Shown here piece after piece: positions 49,090 through 57,771 of a stretch of DNA of 64,000 nt. Below the pieces are notes generated by a model that did not search any database, was not told the DNA's origin, and worked only from the letters and a program-made list of their open reading frames with translations. The stretch lies in contig NZ_KB912942.1 in the NCBI RefSeq assembly GCF_000383915.1, positions 8,016,470 to 8,080,469 on the forward strand, written 5' to 3'. Each line of letters begins with the position of its first letter. Position 1 is the first letter of the stretch. A program made the position numbers and the translations under genes. The DNA comes from Amycolatopsis benzoatilytica AK 16/65 (lineage in GTDB: Bacteria; Actinomycetota; Actinomycetes; Mycobacteriales; Pseudonocardiaceae).

Positions 49090-49700
49090 TACGCGTTCGC
49101 GATGCCGTGCAGGATCATCTCCACCATGGCCAGCAAGTGTTCCTGCAGGTCGAACGGTGCCGGCTCGCTGGAGATCCAGGCGCTGAGCGTCGCGAAGTAG
49201 GACGTCGCAAGCAAAAGCCCGGCCTGCCGCGGATCGATGTCCGCGCGGATCTCGCCGGTGGCCTGCGCGCGTTCCACGAACGCGCCGAACTGATGTGCCA
49301 GTTCCGGGTTGCCGAAGACGTTGGTGGAGTGGATCGCCGCGCTCATGCAGGCGAGAGTCTCGGTGCGTGCGTCGACGCTGTTGCGCGCCAGCTCGGTCAG
49401 ATACCGGTCGAGCACGTTGCGCAAGGGCTGGTTCTCGAGATTCTCCGCGCGCACCGCGGTCATCGCCCGTTCGCGGCGGCGCAGGCTCCATTCGTCCAGG
49501 AATGCGGTTTTGCGCTGAAAGTGGTTGAACACAGTGGCGCGCGCGGTGTCGGCGCGTTCGGCGATGTCGTCCATCGTGGTGTTGTCGTAGCCACGCTCCA
49601 CGAACAGTTCCACCGCCGCGTGGAACAGCCGGTCCCGGCGTTCCTGCCGCTGCCGGGTCCGCCGGTCGCCGGTCGCGCGGGGACTCGCTTCTGCCGTCAT
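49089..49700 (-). CDS. TetR-family regulator
   Basis: 203 aa. HTH: RRDRLFHAAVELFVERGYDN, MDDIAERADTARATVFNHFQ, then KTAFLDEWSL. Ligand domain is helical. Divergent from the FAH-MBL operon; the palindrome at 49788-49803 is its probable operator. Confidence 0.87.
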   Translation of the reverse strand: MTAEASPRATGDRRTRQRQERRDRLFHAAVELFVERGYDNTTMDDIAERADTARATVFNHFQRKTAFLDEWSLRRRERAMTAVRAENLENQPLRNVLDRYLTELARNSVDARTETLACMSAAIHSTNVFGNPELAHQFGAFVERAQATGEIRADIDPRQAGLLLATSYFATLSAWISSEPAPFDLQEHLLAMVEMILHGIANA

Positions 49701-49749
49701 GTCTTGCAGTCAACCACCAATTCGCCGCGGCGCCTGCCGAATGCCGGCC

Positions 49750-49803
49750 TTGACGCCTCTTCCTCCGGGTCGTAGCTTAGCTACTTATTGGACTTAAGTC
49801 CAA
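49750..49803 (+). promoter_or_regulatory. FAH operon promoter with two palindromes
   Basis: TTGACG (49750-49755), 17 bp, TAGCTT (49773-49778). GTAGCT-T-AGCTAC (49772-49784) covers the -10 box and the 16-bp perfect palindrome TTGGACTT/AAGTCCAA (49788-49803) begins just past the expected transcript start, an ideal repressor position. AAGGAGG (49821-49827) precedes the gene. Confidence 0.65.
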
Positions 49804-49831
49804 AGTAAGACTCTGGTTCAAGGAGGCGGCG

Positions 49832-50848
49832 ATGCGTCTGGTCACCTATGAATCCGCTGCGACGCCCCGGCTCGGCGTCCTGCACGGCGACGCAGTGATC
49901 GATCCGGCCCGGGTCCTGCGAGCGGAACGAGCGCTGCGCCGCGGCTCGGCCGCGGCGTCGGGCGCACCGTTCGTGCCCGCCGAAATGGTCGCCTTCTTCG
50001 AGGCGGGCCCGGCCGCTCGCACCCTGGCTGAGCAGGCGCTTTCGGTCGTTGACGAAGCCGCGTCCCGCGGTGCCGCACTAGTCGACGAGGGGCATCCAGC
50101 GGTACTTCCGGCCGCCGATGTCCGGCTGCTCGCGCCGGTGCCGCGACCGCGCCGGATCCGCGACTACCTGACCTACAACGACCACGCCACCGGCTCCGGC
50201 CTCGACGTTCCGCCGGCTTTTTCGGCGATGCCGATCTGCTACAAGTGCAATGTCGAATCGGTGGTCGGACCGGGCGAACCACTGCTGTGGCCGTCCTACA
50301 CCGCGCAACTCGACTTCGAACTGGAACTGGGCTTCTTCACCTCCGGCGGCGGCCGGGACCTGACTCCGGAAGAGGCGGCCAGCCGGATCGCCGGGGTGAC
50401 GATCTTCAACGACGTCAGCGCGCGCGACATCCAGCTGTTCGAAATGAGCCTGATGATCGGCCCGTCCAAGGGCAAGGACTTCTGCACCGCGATGGGCCCG
50501 TGCGTGCTCACCATGGACGAGGTCGACGAATGGGCGGTGCGGATGTCGGCGACCGTCAACGGCGAAGTGTGGGCGACCGGATCCACAAAGGACCGGAAGT
50601 TCTCCTTCGCCGAGGTGCTGGCCTGGGCTTCTCTCGACGAAACGGTCTACCCAGGCGAATTCTTCGCGGTAGGCACCGTCGGCGGCGGCTGCGGTCTGGA
50701 GCTGGACCGCTGGATCCAGCCGGGCGACGTCGTGGAACTGGCCGCGTCCGGCGTCGGCGTCCTGCGCAACCCAGTGGGAGAACGGCAAGCGTCCCGCGGG
50801 GGATTGGCGACCTATCAGGGTGCACCTGAAGTGCACGTTCGTTCCTAG
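49832..50848 (+). CDS. Fumarylacetoacetate hydrolase-family protein
   Basis: 338 aa. Metal ligands appear as FELELGFF (ExE) and FNDVSARDIQ (Asp), with SKGKDFCTAMGPCVLT and GTVGGGCGLELDRWIQPGDV. FAH-fold enzymes cleave C-C bonds in 1,3-diketo acids or hydrate/decarboxylate related acids. First of a two-gene operon; its stop codon overlaps the AGGAGG site of the next gene. Confidence 0.87.
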   Translation: MRLVTYESAATPRLGVLHGDAVIDPARVLRAERALRRGSAAASGAPFVPAEMVAFFEAGPAARTLAEQALSVVDEAASRGAALVDEGHPAVLPAADVRLLAPVPRPRRIRDYLTYNDHATGSGLDVPPAFSAMPICYKCNVESVVGPGEPLLWPSYTAQLDFELELGFFTSGGGRDLTPEEAASRIAGVTIFNDVSARDIQLFEMSLMIGPSKGKDFCTAMGPCVLTMDEVDEWAVRMSATVNGEVWATGSTKDRKFSFAEVLAWASLDETVYPGEFFAVGTVGGGCGLELDRWIQPGDVVELAASGVGVLRNPVGERQASRGGLATYQGAPEVHVRS

Positions 50849-50858
50849 GAGGCAGATC

Positions 50859-51803
50859 GTGGCCACTGCGCAAGACATCCCGTTCGAGAAGGGGCACCAC
50901 CGGCTCACCGAGCATTGCTCGGCCTGGCTGGTGCCGGACGGCACCTGGGGTTGGAGCAACGCCGGCCTGATCGCAGGCCGTGGCGAGTCCCTGCTGGTCG
51001 ACACGCTTTTCGATGTCCCGATGACCCGGGAAATGCTGACCGGTCTGGCCGCGACCACTACGGACAGTCCGATTAGGACGGTAGTGAACACGCACGCGAA
51101 CGGCGATCACTGGTTCGGCAACGAACTCGTCGCGGATGCCGCGATCATCGCGTCCGCGGCGACCCTGGAAGAGATGCGAACGAACGGTCCGGACCTGATG
51201 CGCGGTCTGACCTCGCAAGAGGGAACGATCGGCCGCTTCGCCAAGCACATCCTGCACCCGTTCGACTTCGACTCGATCACCGCGACGTACGCGAACCAGA
51301 CGTTTGCCGACGAGCTGAAGCTCGACATCGGCGGCGTAGCGGTGGAAGTACGCCGCCTCGGCCCCGCGCACACCGAAGGCGACAGCGTCGTCTGGGTCCG
51401 CGACGAGGGCGTCCTCTATGCCGGCGACTTGTTGTTCATCGGCGGCACCCCGATCACCTGGGCCGGCCCCGTGTCGAACTGGATCGCCGCCTGCGACGCG
51501 ATGCTGGCGATGGACGCCCAGTTCATCGTTCCCGGCCACGGCCCGGTGACCGATGCCGGCGGCGTCCGGGACGTCCGCGATTACCTGGAATGGGTGCAGG
51601 CCGAGTCGGCGGCGAGGTATCAGCGCGGGATGACGCCGGAAGAAGCGATGCGGGACATATCGCTGGGCCGCTACGCGGACCTGGACGAAGCAGGCCGGCT
51701 CGCGCAGAACGTGTTGGCGGTCTACTACGAACTCGACCCGGAGATGGAGCGCGTCGGCACGCGGGAAGTCTTCCAGCGCATCGCCGAACTGGAAGGCTTC
51801 TAG
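50859..51803 (+). CDS. Metallo-beta-lactamase-fold hydrolase
   Basis: 314 aa from GTG 50859 (AGGAGG at 50847-50852). Metal motif THANGDHWFGN (HxNGDH, the second His replaced by Asn), PAHTEGDSVVW (His/Asp), VLYAGDLLF (Asp) and PGHGP (His). The HxN change resembles SoxH/quinoprotein-relay MBL proteins and altered metal use. Probably hydrolyses a thioester or lactone made in this cluster (inference). Confidence 0.85.
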   Translation: MATAQDIPFEKGHHRLTEHCSAWLVPDGTWGWSNAGLIAGRGESLLVDTLFDVPMTREMLTGLAATTTDSPIRTVVNTHANGDHWFGNELVADAAIIASAATLEEMRTNGPDLMRGLTSQEGTIGRFAKHILHPFDFDSITATYANQTFADELKLDIGGVAVEVRRLGPAHTEGDSVVWVRDEGVLYAGDLLFIGGTPITWAGPVSNWIAACDAMLAMDAQFIVPGHGPVTDAGGVRDVRDYLEWVQAESAARYQRGMTPEEAMRDISLGRYADLDEAGRLAQNVLAVYYELDPEMERVGTREVFQRIAELEGF

Positions 51804-51843
51804 CCCAGCGCAGCGCGGATGCCGAGGGGTCGGCAGGGCTTCG

Positions 51844-51929
51844 GCTTTTCGATTGCGAGGTAACCGAAAAGCACCCGAGGCGGTGTCCGGTCCGGGGACC
51901 GACGTCGATGCGTCGGCCCCTCGGACCGG
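51844..51929. terminator. Two hairpins between convergent genes
   Basis: GCTTTTCG (51844-51851) with CGAAAAGC (51865-51872), then a larger stem 51887-51904 with 51911-51929 (18-19 nt, few mismatches, 6-nt loop). They separate the MBL gene from the convergent P450. Confidence 0.55.
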
Positions 51930-51947
51930 GGTTGGTGCTGTGCCTGG

Positions 51948-53132
51948 TCAGCTTCGCCAGGTCACCGGGAGCGTGACCGGGCCGAGGATCGACGCGTCGG
52001 CCGGCACCTGGATCTCGTCGCGGGGCACCGCCAGACGCAAGCCGGGGAATCGGGCGAACAGCCGGAACAGCGCGATCCGCATCTCGACCCGGGCGAGCTG
52101 CTGTCCGAGGCATTGGTGCACGCCGTGGCCGAAGCCGAGCTGTCCGGCGGCTTTGCGGGTGATGTCGAGGACGTCGGGATTCGCGAACTTCGCCGCGTCC
52201 CGGTTGGCGATCGGGATGGAGAAGGTGATCGGGTCGCCGGCTTTGATGGTCACGCCGCCGATCTCGATGTCTTCGAGCGCGGTGCGGACCGGGCCGATGT
52301 GGATGACGCTGAGGTAGCGCATCAGCTCTTCGACCGCGTTCGCGGTGAGATCCGGGTCGGCCTGGAACTGGGCGAGCTGGTCCGGGTTGTCAAGCAGCGC
52401 GAGCGTGCCGAGGGCGATCATGTTGCGCGTCGTTTCGAAACCGGCGACCAGCAGCATCATCCCGATGTTGGCGAGCTCCTCGTCGGTCAGCTCGCCGCTA
52501 GCGACGAGGTCGGAGAGCAGGTCGTCGCCGGGTTCGGCCCGCTTCTCTTTGATCAGGTCGGCGATGAAGCCGACGACGCCCTGTCCGGCGGCGAGCCGGT
52601 CCTCGATCGACGATTCGCTGGAGAACATGATCGCGCTGTGCCGCTGGAACTCGGCCCGCCGCTCCCACGGCGCACCGAGCAACTCGCAGATCACCAGCGA
52701 CGGCACCGGCCGCGCAAACGCTTCCACCAGCTCAACCGCACCGTCCGCGGCAGCCATCGCGTCGAGGTGCTCGTCGACGATCTCGGCGACGCGGTCCTCC
52801 AGTTGACGCATCCGGTGCACGGTGAACGCCCCGGTCAGCAATTTGCGGTACCGGTGGTGGTCCGGGTCGTCCATCCCGGTGAACACCCCCGGATCGGCCG
52901 GCTTCTTCGGTGGCATCTCGCCGAGGTCGATTGGCACGTTGACCAGCTCCGCGCGGGCGGACACCCGCTTGTCCGCGAGGATCGCCCGCGTCTCGTGATA
53001 CCCGGTGACGAACCAGCCCTGGGCACCGTCCGGATAGGTCAGCGGCGCGATCGGCCCCCACTCCCGCTGCGCCGGTGCCGGATCGTACGGGCACGCGCCC
53101 CTCTCGAGCGGGAGTCCTGCCTGACGGGTCAT
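51948..53132 (-). CDS. Cytochrome P450 (CYP105/107-like)
   Basis: 394 aa. I-helix LLVAGFETTRNM, ExxR in EELMRYLS, heme loop LGFGHGVHQCLGQQLARVE with the Cys ligand: a standard bacterial class I P450 monooxygenase, unlike the P450 at 29829. No ferredoxin beside it. Substrate unknown. ATG 53132. Confidence 0.92.
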   Translation of the reverse strand: MTRQAGLPLERGACPYDPAPAQREWGPIAPLTYPDGAQGWFVTGYHETRAILADKRVSARAELVNVPIDLGEMPPKKPADPGVFTGMDDPDHHRYRKLLTGAFTVHRMRQLEDRVAEIVDEHLDAMAAADGAVELVEAFARPVPSLVICELLGAPWERRAEFQRHSAIMFSSESSIEDRLAAGQGVVGFIADLIKEKRAEPGDDLLSDLVASGELTDEELANIGMMLLVAGFETTRNMIALGTLALLDNPDQLAQFQADPDLTANAVEELMRYLSVIHIGPVRTALEDIEIGGVTIKAGDPITFSIPIANRDAAKFANPDVLDITRKAAGQLGFGHGVHQCLGQQLARVEMRIALFRLFARFPGLRLAVPRDEIQVPADASILGPVTLPVTWRS

Positions 53133-53174
53133 CGTCGCTCCTTCCCCTGTGGATATTTCTGAAGGTACACAGAT

Positions 53175-53190
53175 TTCACAAAGTTGTGAA
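53175..53190. promoter_or_regulatory. Palindrome upstream of the P450
   Basis: TTCACAA-AG-TTGTGAA, 43 bp before the P450 start codon. Candidate operator, possibly for the neighbouring TetR. The rest of the 186-bp gap shows nothing else. Confidence 0.45.
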
Positions 53191-53318
53191 GGAAATGTTG
53201 GAGTTGAACGACGAAGGGGTGGAGATTCACCGTCTCGGTCTAGCGAGTGGGCAGGCTCTGTCCGGCAGGTGTGACGGTGTCGCGGAACTTCGGGCTCCCG
53301 GCGGTCGAATCCGCGGCG

Positions 53319-53927
53319 CTACTCGGCTGTTGCCGGGTCGGCGGCGTCGAGGGCTGGGGCTAAGGGCGCGAGCATCTGCCGCAACAGGTCCGGGAGTGGG
53401 CTGGTTACTACGACTAGGCCGCTGTCCCTGGGCTGTGTCCACAGCTCAAGCGCGACTCGCACGGCCGCCGCGATGCTGGCGGCCAGTACTCGCGCGGTGC
53501 GTTCGTTGCCGATTCTCGACGCGATCGCTTCCTGCAGCGGGTTTTCCAAGGCGGCCGGCGCGTCCAGGAAAGCTGCGCGCAGTCCGGGATTGGCGGTGAT
53601 CAGGAGCAGCGTCTCTCGGCTTTGTTCGCCGGGGTCGGCGTATTGCTCGGTGATCGCGTCGACGATCGCGGTGGCCAGCGGTGTGCTCGGGGGGTGCGCG
53701 GCGACCGCCGCGGCAATGCGGTCTTCGCGGTCCGCAGTGACTGCCGCGACGATCGCCTCTTCTCGGCTGGAGAAGTAGTTGTTGTAGGTCCGCGGTGAGA
53801 CGCCGGCGGCCTCGGCGATGTCGTCGACTCGCACGTTTGCCGGGCCGTGCTCGATTGCCAGGCGTAGGGCCGCTTCGCGCAGTGCTGCACGGGTGGCTTG
53901 CTTCTTTCGTTCGCGCAGTCCGGTCAC
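53319..53927 (-). CDS. TetR-family regulator
   Basis: 202 aa. HTH: KKQATRAALREAALRLAIEH, VDDIAEAAGVSPRTYNNYFS. GTG 53927 is the likely start. Divergent from the TIM-barrel/MFS operon with a 22-bp perfect palindrome between; also upstream of the P450 on the same strand, so it may control both. Confidence 0.87.
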   Translation of the reverse strand: MTGLRERKKQATRAALREAALRLAIEHGPANVRVDDIAEAAGVSPRTYNNYFSSREEAIVAAVTADREDRIAAAVAAHPPSTPLATAIVDAITEQYADPGEQSRETLLLITANPGLRAAFLDAPAALENPLQEAIASRIGNERTARVLAASIAAAVRVALELWTQPRDSGLVVVTSPLPDLLRQMLAPLAPALDAADPATAE

Positions 53928-53960
53928 GCGCGCAGTCTCGCAGAAAAAATGCGCCTGCGC

Positions 53961-53994
53961 AAACTTGCGTGCACGCAAGTTTCATGCGTAGGGT
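53961..53994 (+). promoter_or_regulatory. 22-bp perfect palindrome over a promoter
   Basis: AAACTTGCGTG (53961-53971) and its exact complement CACGCAAGTTT (53972-53982). On the + strand TTGCGT (53965-53970) and TAGGGT (53989-53994) are 18 bp apart, so the palindrome covers the -35 box. The adjacent TetR is the probable ligand. Confidence 0.7.
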
Positions 53995-54024
53995 TGGCGG
54001 TATCCCCGAACGAGAGGAGCCGTC

Positions 54025-55050
54025 ATGCGCGGCAAGGGAATGACGTACGAGACCGGGTTCGTCCGCAATGGACGGTCGTCTCGGCCGAGTTTTGAGCCCG
54101 AGGTGGTGCGGCGCGAGCTGGCGATCATCCGGGACGACCTGCATTGCACCGCGGTGCACCTGGTCGGCGGTGATCCGGAACGGCTGGACCTGGCTGCCCA
54201 GTGGGCCGCTGAGCTGGGGCTGGAGGTGTGGTTCTCGCCGTATCCGCTGGACGCAACGGAGGACGAGATGCTCGCGTTGTTCGCCGACTGCGCGACGCGC
54301 GCGGAGCGGTTGCGGGCCGGTGGTGCGAACGTGGTGTTCGTGACCGGGGTCGAGTTGAGTGTCATGGTGCACGGCTTCATTCCGGGGGCCGACACCAATG
54401 AACGGCTTGGCTGGCTGTTCGCGGACCCGGACGGGCGGGCCGAGCGGATCGCGGAGGTGAGCAAGCGGCTCGACGTGTTCCTCGACACGGCGGTGCGGCT
54501 GGTGCGGCAGCACTTCTATGGGCCGGTCACGTATGCCGCGATCCAGTACGAGCAGCTGGACTGGAGCCGGTTCGACTTCGTGACGATGGAGCTGATTCGT
54601 TCGGCCGCGGTGGCGGACATCTTCCAGGCCGGGGTGCGAACGCTGGTGTCGCAAGGGAAACCGGTGGCGATCACCGGCTTCGGGACGGCTACCTGGCGCG
54701 GGGCGGGCGACGTGGCGCCGAGGAGCCTGGAGGTGGTCGAGTACGACCCGGAGACCGGCGACCCGGTTCGGCTCGACGGCGAGTACGAGCGCGACGAAGC
54801 CGGGCAGGCCGCGTATGTGCGGGAACTGCTGGAGATCTTCGACGCGGAAGGGGTGGACAGCGCGTTCGTGTTCCTGTTCGCGCTCTGCAACTACCCGCAC
54901 CGGCCGGACGGCGAGCCGCGGCTCGATTTGGACCTGGCCAGCTTCGGCATGGTGAAGGTGCTCGAACACGGATCGGGCACCGCCTATCCGGGGCTGAACT
55001 GGGAGCCGAAGGAAGTGTTCGCGGCGGTCGCGGAGCATTACTCGCGCTGA
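54025..55050 (+). CDS. TIM-barrel (glycoside hydrolase-like) protein of unknown role
   Basis: 341 aa. Repeating strand-helix pattern: ELAIIRDDLHCTAVHLVGGD, LGLEVWFSPYPLDATEDEML, GANVVFVTGVELSVMVHGFI, TYAAIQYEQLDWSRFDFVTM, KPVAITGFGTATWRGAGDVA, VDSAFVFLFALCNYPHRPDG. A homologous group in actinomycetes is often labelled abortive infection protein, without basis I can see. A GH catalytic pair cannot be fixed. GAGAGGAG precedes ATG 54025. Followed 39 bp later by an MFS gene. Confidence 0.65.
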   Translation: MRGKGMTYETGFVRNGRSSRPSFEPEVVRRELAIIRDDLHCTAVHLVGGDPERLDLAAQWAAELGLEVWFSPYPLDATEDEMLALFADCATRAERLRAGGANVVFVTGVELSVMVHGFIPGADTNERLGWLFADPDGRAERIAEVSKRLDVFLDTAVRLVRQHFYGPVTYAAIQYEQLDWSRFDFVTMELIRSAAVADIFQAGVRTLVSQGKPVAITGFGTATWRGAGDVAPRSLEVVEYDPETGDPVRLDGEYERDEAGQAAYVRELLEIFDAEGVDSAFVFLFALCNYPHRPDGEPRLDLDLASFGMVKVLEHGSGTAYPGLNWEPKEVFAAVAEHYSR

Positions 55051-55089
55051 ATCCTTGACGCGACGGTCCTGGCCGGGTGAGATCCGGGC

Positions 55090-56412
55090 ATGTCGACGAA
55101 GACGAGCGCGCTGGGCAACCGGGTGATGGCCAAGGCGGCGATGCGGATCATGCCGCTGCTGATGCTGCTGTACTTCGTCAATTACCTGGACCGGGTCAAC
55201 ATCGGGTTCGCGGGTCCGAACGGGATGAACAAGGAGCTCGGCCTCACCGCGACCGCGTTCGGGCTCGCGTCGGGGATCTTCTTCATCGGCTACCTGATCC
55301 TCGAGGTGCCGAGCAACCTGGCACTGCACCGGTTCGGCGCGCGCCGCTGGATCGCGCGGATCATGATCACCTGGGGCGTGGTCGCGGTCGCGATGGCCTT
55401 CGTGCCGAACACGGCGACGCTGGTGGTGCTGCGATTCGTGCTCGGCGTCGCGGAGGCCGGCTTCTTCCCGGGCATCATCCTCTACCTGACGTACTGGTTC
55501 CCGGCCGCGCAGCGGGCGAAAGCGGTCGCGCTGTTCATGTGCGCGGTGCCGGTTTCGAGCGCGATTGGCTCCACCGTCTCCAGCCTCCTCATCAGCGGCG
55601 GGCACGGCGTGTTCGGCCTTTCCGGCTGGCGCTTCATGTTCCTGGTGGAAGGCGTGCCGGCGATGCTGCTGGCCGTCGTCACCTGGTATTGCTTGACCGA
55701 CCGGCCGGACCAGGCGAAGTGGCTCACCACCGAGGAACGCGACTGGCTCACCGCCGAACTCGACGCCGAACGCCGCGCCACCGAGGCGGAGCACCACTGG
55801 CCGCTGCGCAAGGCGCTCACGCATCCGCGGATCCTCGGCCTGGCGTTCGTGTACTTCGCGGTGGTCTACGGCCTGTACGCGCTTGGCTTCTTCCTGCCGA
55901 CGATCATCGCCGGGTTCGGACAGGAATTCGGCACCAAGCTGACCGTGCTGCAGGCCGGTCTGGTGAACGCGATCCCGTACGTCGCGGGCGCTCTGGTGAT
56001 GGTCCCGTGGGCGCGCCACGGCGACCGCACCGGCGAGCGCACCTGGCACGTCGCGTTGCCGATGATCGTCGGCGGTGCGGCGATCCCGGTAGCGCTCTAC
56101 CTCGGAAACCCTTACGCCACCATGACCGCGGTGACGATCTGCGCCATGGGCGTGTGCGCGGCACTGCCGGCCTTCTGGGCGCTGCCGTCGAACTTCCTTT
56201 CCGGTGCGGCGGCGGCCGGCGGGATCGCGCTGATCAACGCGCTCGGCAACCTGAGCGGCTTCGCCGCTCCCTATCTGACGGGCTGGCTGCGTGACCTCAC
56301 CGGTACGCAGCGAACGGGGTTGTGGGTGGTCGGCGGATGCATGGTGGCGGGAGCGGTGCTGGCGGTGGCGTTGGGGGCGAAGCCGCGCAAGTCCAGCCGC
56401 GAGGCGTCTTAG
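55090..56412 (+). CDS. MFS transporter (ACS family)
   Basis: 440 aa, 12 helices. MRIMPLLMLLYFVNYLDRVN is the ACS-family helix 1 signature (NYLDRxN); GFFPGIILYLTYWFP in helix 4-5 and GWRFMFLVEG before helix 6 also fit. These carriers import organic acids (tartrate, phthalate, hydroxyphenylacetate). Probably co-transcribed with the TIM-barrel gene under the 22-bp palindrome. Confidence 0.87.
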   Translation: MSTKTSALGNRVMAKAAMRIMPLLMLLYFVNYLDRVNIGFAGPNGMNKELGLTATAFGLASGIFFIGYLILEVPSNLALHRFGARRWIARIMITWGVVAVAMAFVPNTATLVVLRFVLGVAEAGFFPGIILYLTYWFPAAQRAKAVALFMCAVPVSSAIGSTVSSLLISGGHGVFGLSGWRFMFLVEGVPAMLLAVVTWYCLTDRPDQAKWLTTEERDWLTAELDAERRATEAEHHWPLRKALTHPRILGLAFVYFAVVYGLYALGFFLPTIIAGFGQEFGTKLTVLQAGLVNAIPYVAGALVMVPWARHGDRTGERTWHVALPMIVGGAAIPVALYLGNPYATMTAVTICAMGVCAALPAFWALPSNFLSGAAAAGGIALINALGNLSGFAAPYLTGWLRDLTGTQRTGLWVVGGCMVAGAVLAVALGAKPRKSSREAS

Positions 56413-56463
56413 CCCGCGCCGCCAGCCCAGGGCTCGGGCGAGTTCGGACATGTCTCCACGGTA

Positions 56464-56479
56464 TAGAACATCTGTTCGA
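56464..56479. promoter_or_regulatory. LexA (SOS) box
   Basis: TAGAAC-ATCT-GTTCGA matches the actinobacterial LexA consensus TCGAAC-N4-GTTCGA at 11 of 12 defined positions. No intact DNA-repair gene follows. Confidence 0.6.
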
Positions 56480-56498
56480 TTCGCCGTCACTCGATGCG

Positions 56499-56561
56499 GT
56501 GGAACGGGTCTCGGCGCTGGTCCGGGAGAAGGCACGCTTCAAAGCGAAAACCGCGGAGTAG
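56499..56561 (+). pseudogene. 20-codon remnant behind the SOS box
   Basis: GTG 56499 to TAG 56561 reads VERVSALVREKARFKAKTAE, with 19 bp from the SOS box to the start. The amphipathic helical composition recalls the N-terminus of DUF222/HNH (13E12-type) proteins, whose genes often carry SOS boxes. The frame is then stopped. Gene decay is inferred; it could also be a chance frame. Apart from this, 56413-56781 holds no supportable gene. Confidence 0.25.
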
Positions 56562-56781
56562 CGGCGAAAACTGCCACTCGCGACAGGACGTGCATCCGGC
56601 TAACCGCCCTCGAATCCTGCTCGTGGCCGGAAGGTTCGGTTGCGCCAACGCCTTCGCGCGCGCACGCGTCGGACGGGGTGCGGCGGGCTCTCGGCCGACC
56701 GCTGCGCAGCCTCGCCGACTTTGCGCACACTGCCAGCGGGCGACGGAATTCCGGTTGACCTGCCTGGCAAAGTGGGTGCAC

Positions 56782-57771
56782 GTGACTGCCGACGACGTCC
56801 GCCGCCTTCTCCAAGCTGCCAGCCTCGCCACGCCGATGGCGTTGCGAGTCGCCGTGACGCTCGGGCTGCCGGACCGCCTGTGCGCTCCCGCCACCGTCGA
56901 CGAGGTCGCCGCCGAATTGGACCTCTCGCCGATCGCACTCGGCGTTTTGTGCGGCCACTTGGGCACTCTCGGTGTCGTCGAACGCATCGACGACCGCTAC
57001 CGCACCACCGAGTATGGCAAAAACCTTTGCGTGGAAGCGGAAAACGGTCTGGCCAACCTGCTCGACCTGAACCGGGCGGCCGGTCGCGCCGAACTCGCGT
57101 TCGTGGAACTGGAGCACAGCATCCGTACCGGCGAGGCGGCCTACGCTCGCCGGTACGGCCGGGACTTCTGGGCCGATCTCACCGAGCACCCGGTCCTGCG
57201 GAAAGCGTTCGACCAGCAGATGACGGACCGGTTCCGTACGGAGATCCCGGAGGTCGTCAGCGGAATCGACTGGTCGAGGTTCGCGACGCTGGTCGACGTC
57301 GGCGGAGGGCGCGGCGATCTGCTCGCCGCCGTTCTCGAAGCGAACCCGAAGCTGCGGGCCCAGCTGATCGACCTGGAAGCCACTGCGGCCCAAGCGAAAG
57401 CCGCGTTCCAGGCGCGCCGGATCGCCGACCGGGTCGAGGTGCGCGGCGGCAGTTTCTTCGATCCGCTCCCGGCCGGCGCGGACGGCTACCTGCTGGTGGA
57501 CATCCTGCACAACTGGGACGACGAGCACGCCCGCCGCATCCTGGCACGCTGCGCGGAGGCGGCGGGCCGGGCCGGTCGCATTCTCGCCATCGAGGCGGTG
57601 AGCGGAATCCACGCGCGCACCGAAATGGACCTGGTGATGCTGGCCCATTTCGGCGGGCGCGAGCGCCGGGTCGAAGAATTCCGTACCCTGGCCTCGGAAG
57701 CTGGGTTGATCTTGACGGACGCGACCGCGTTGACCAGCCAGCGCGGCTTGCTGGAGTTCCGGGCCGGCTAA
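56782..57771 (+). CDS. SAM-dependent O-methyltransferase
   Basis: 329 aa. N-terminal dimerisation/winged-helix domain (LRVAVTLGLPDRLCAPATVD, IDDRYRTTEYGKNL) and the C-terminal methyltransferase: LVDVGGGRGDLLAAVLEANP (SAM motif I), VRGGSFFDPLPAGADGYLLV, DILHNWDDEHARRIL (catalytic His/Asp region), MDLVMLAHFGGRERRVEEF. Typical of antibiotic O-methyltransferases of the small-molecule group. Start GTG 56782 or 56776. Overlaps the convergent next gene by 4 bp. Confidence 0.87.
   Translation: MTADDVRRLLQAASLATPMALRVAVTLGLPDRLCAPATVDEVAAELDLSPIALGVLCGHLGTLGVVERIDDRYRTTEYGKNLCVEAENGLANLLDLNRAAGRAELAFVELEHSIRTGEAAYARRYGRDFWADLTEHPVLRKAFDQQMTDRFRTEIPEVVSGIDWSRFATLVDVGGGRGDLLAAVLEANPKLRAQLIDLEATAAQAKAAFQARRIADRVEVRGGSFFDPLPAGADGYLLVDILHNWDDEHARRILARCAEAAGRAGRILAIEAVSGIHARTEMDLVMLAHFGGRERRVEEFRTLASEAGLILTDATALTSQRGLLEFRAG

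Noticed and set aside
54025..55050. Anti-phage abortive infection gene
   Set aside because: No nuclease, toxin or NTPase motif; the context is a catabolic operon.
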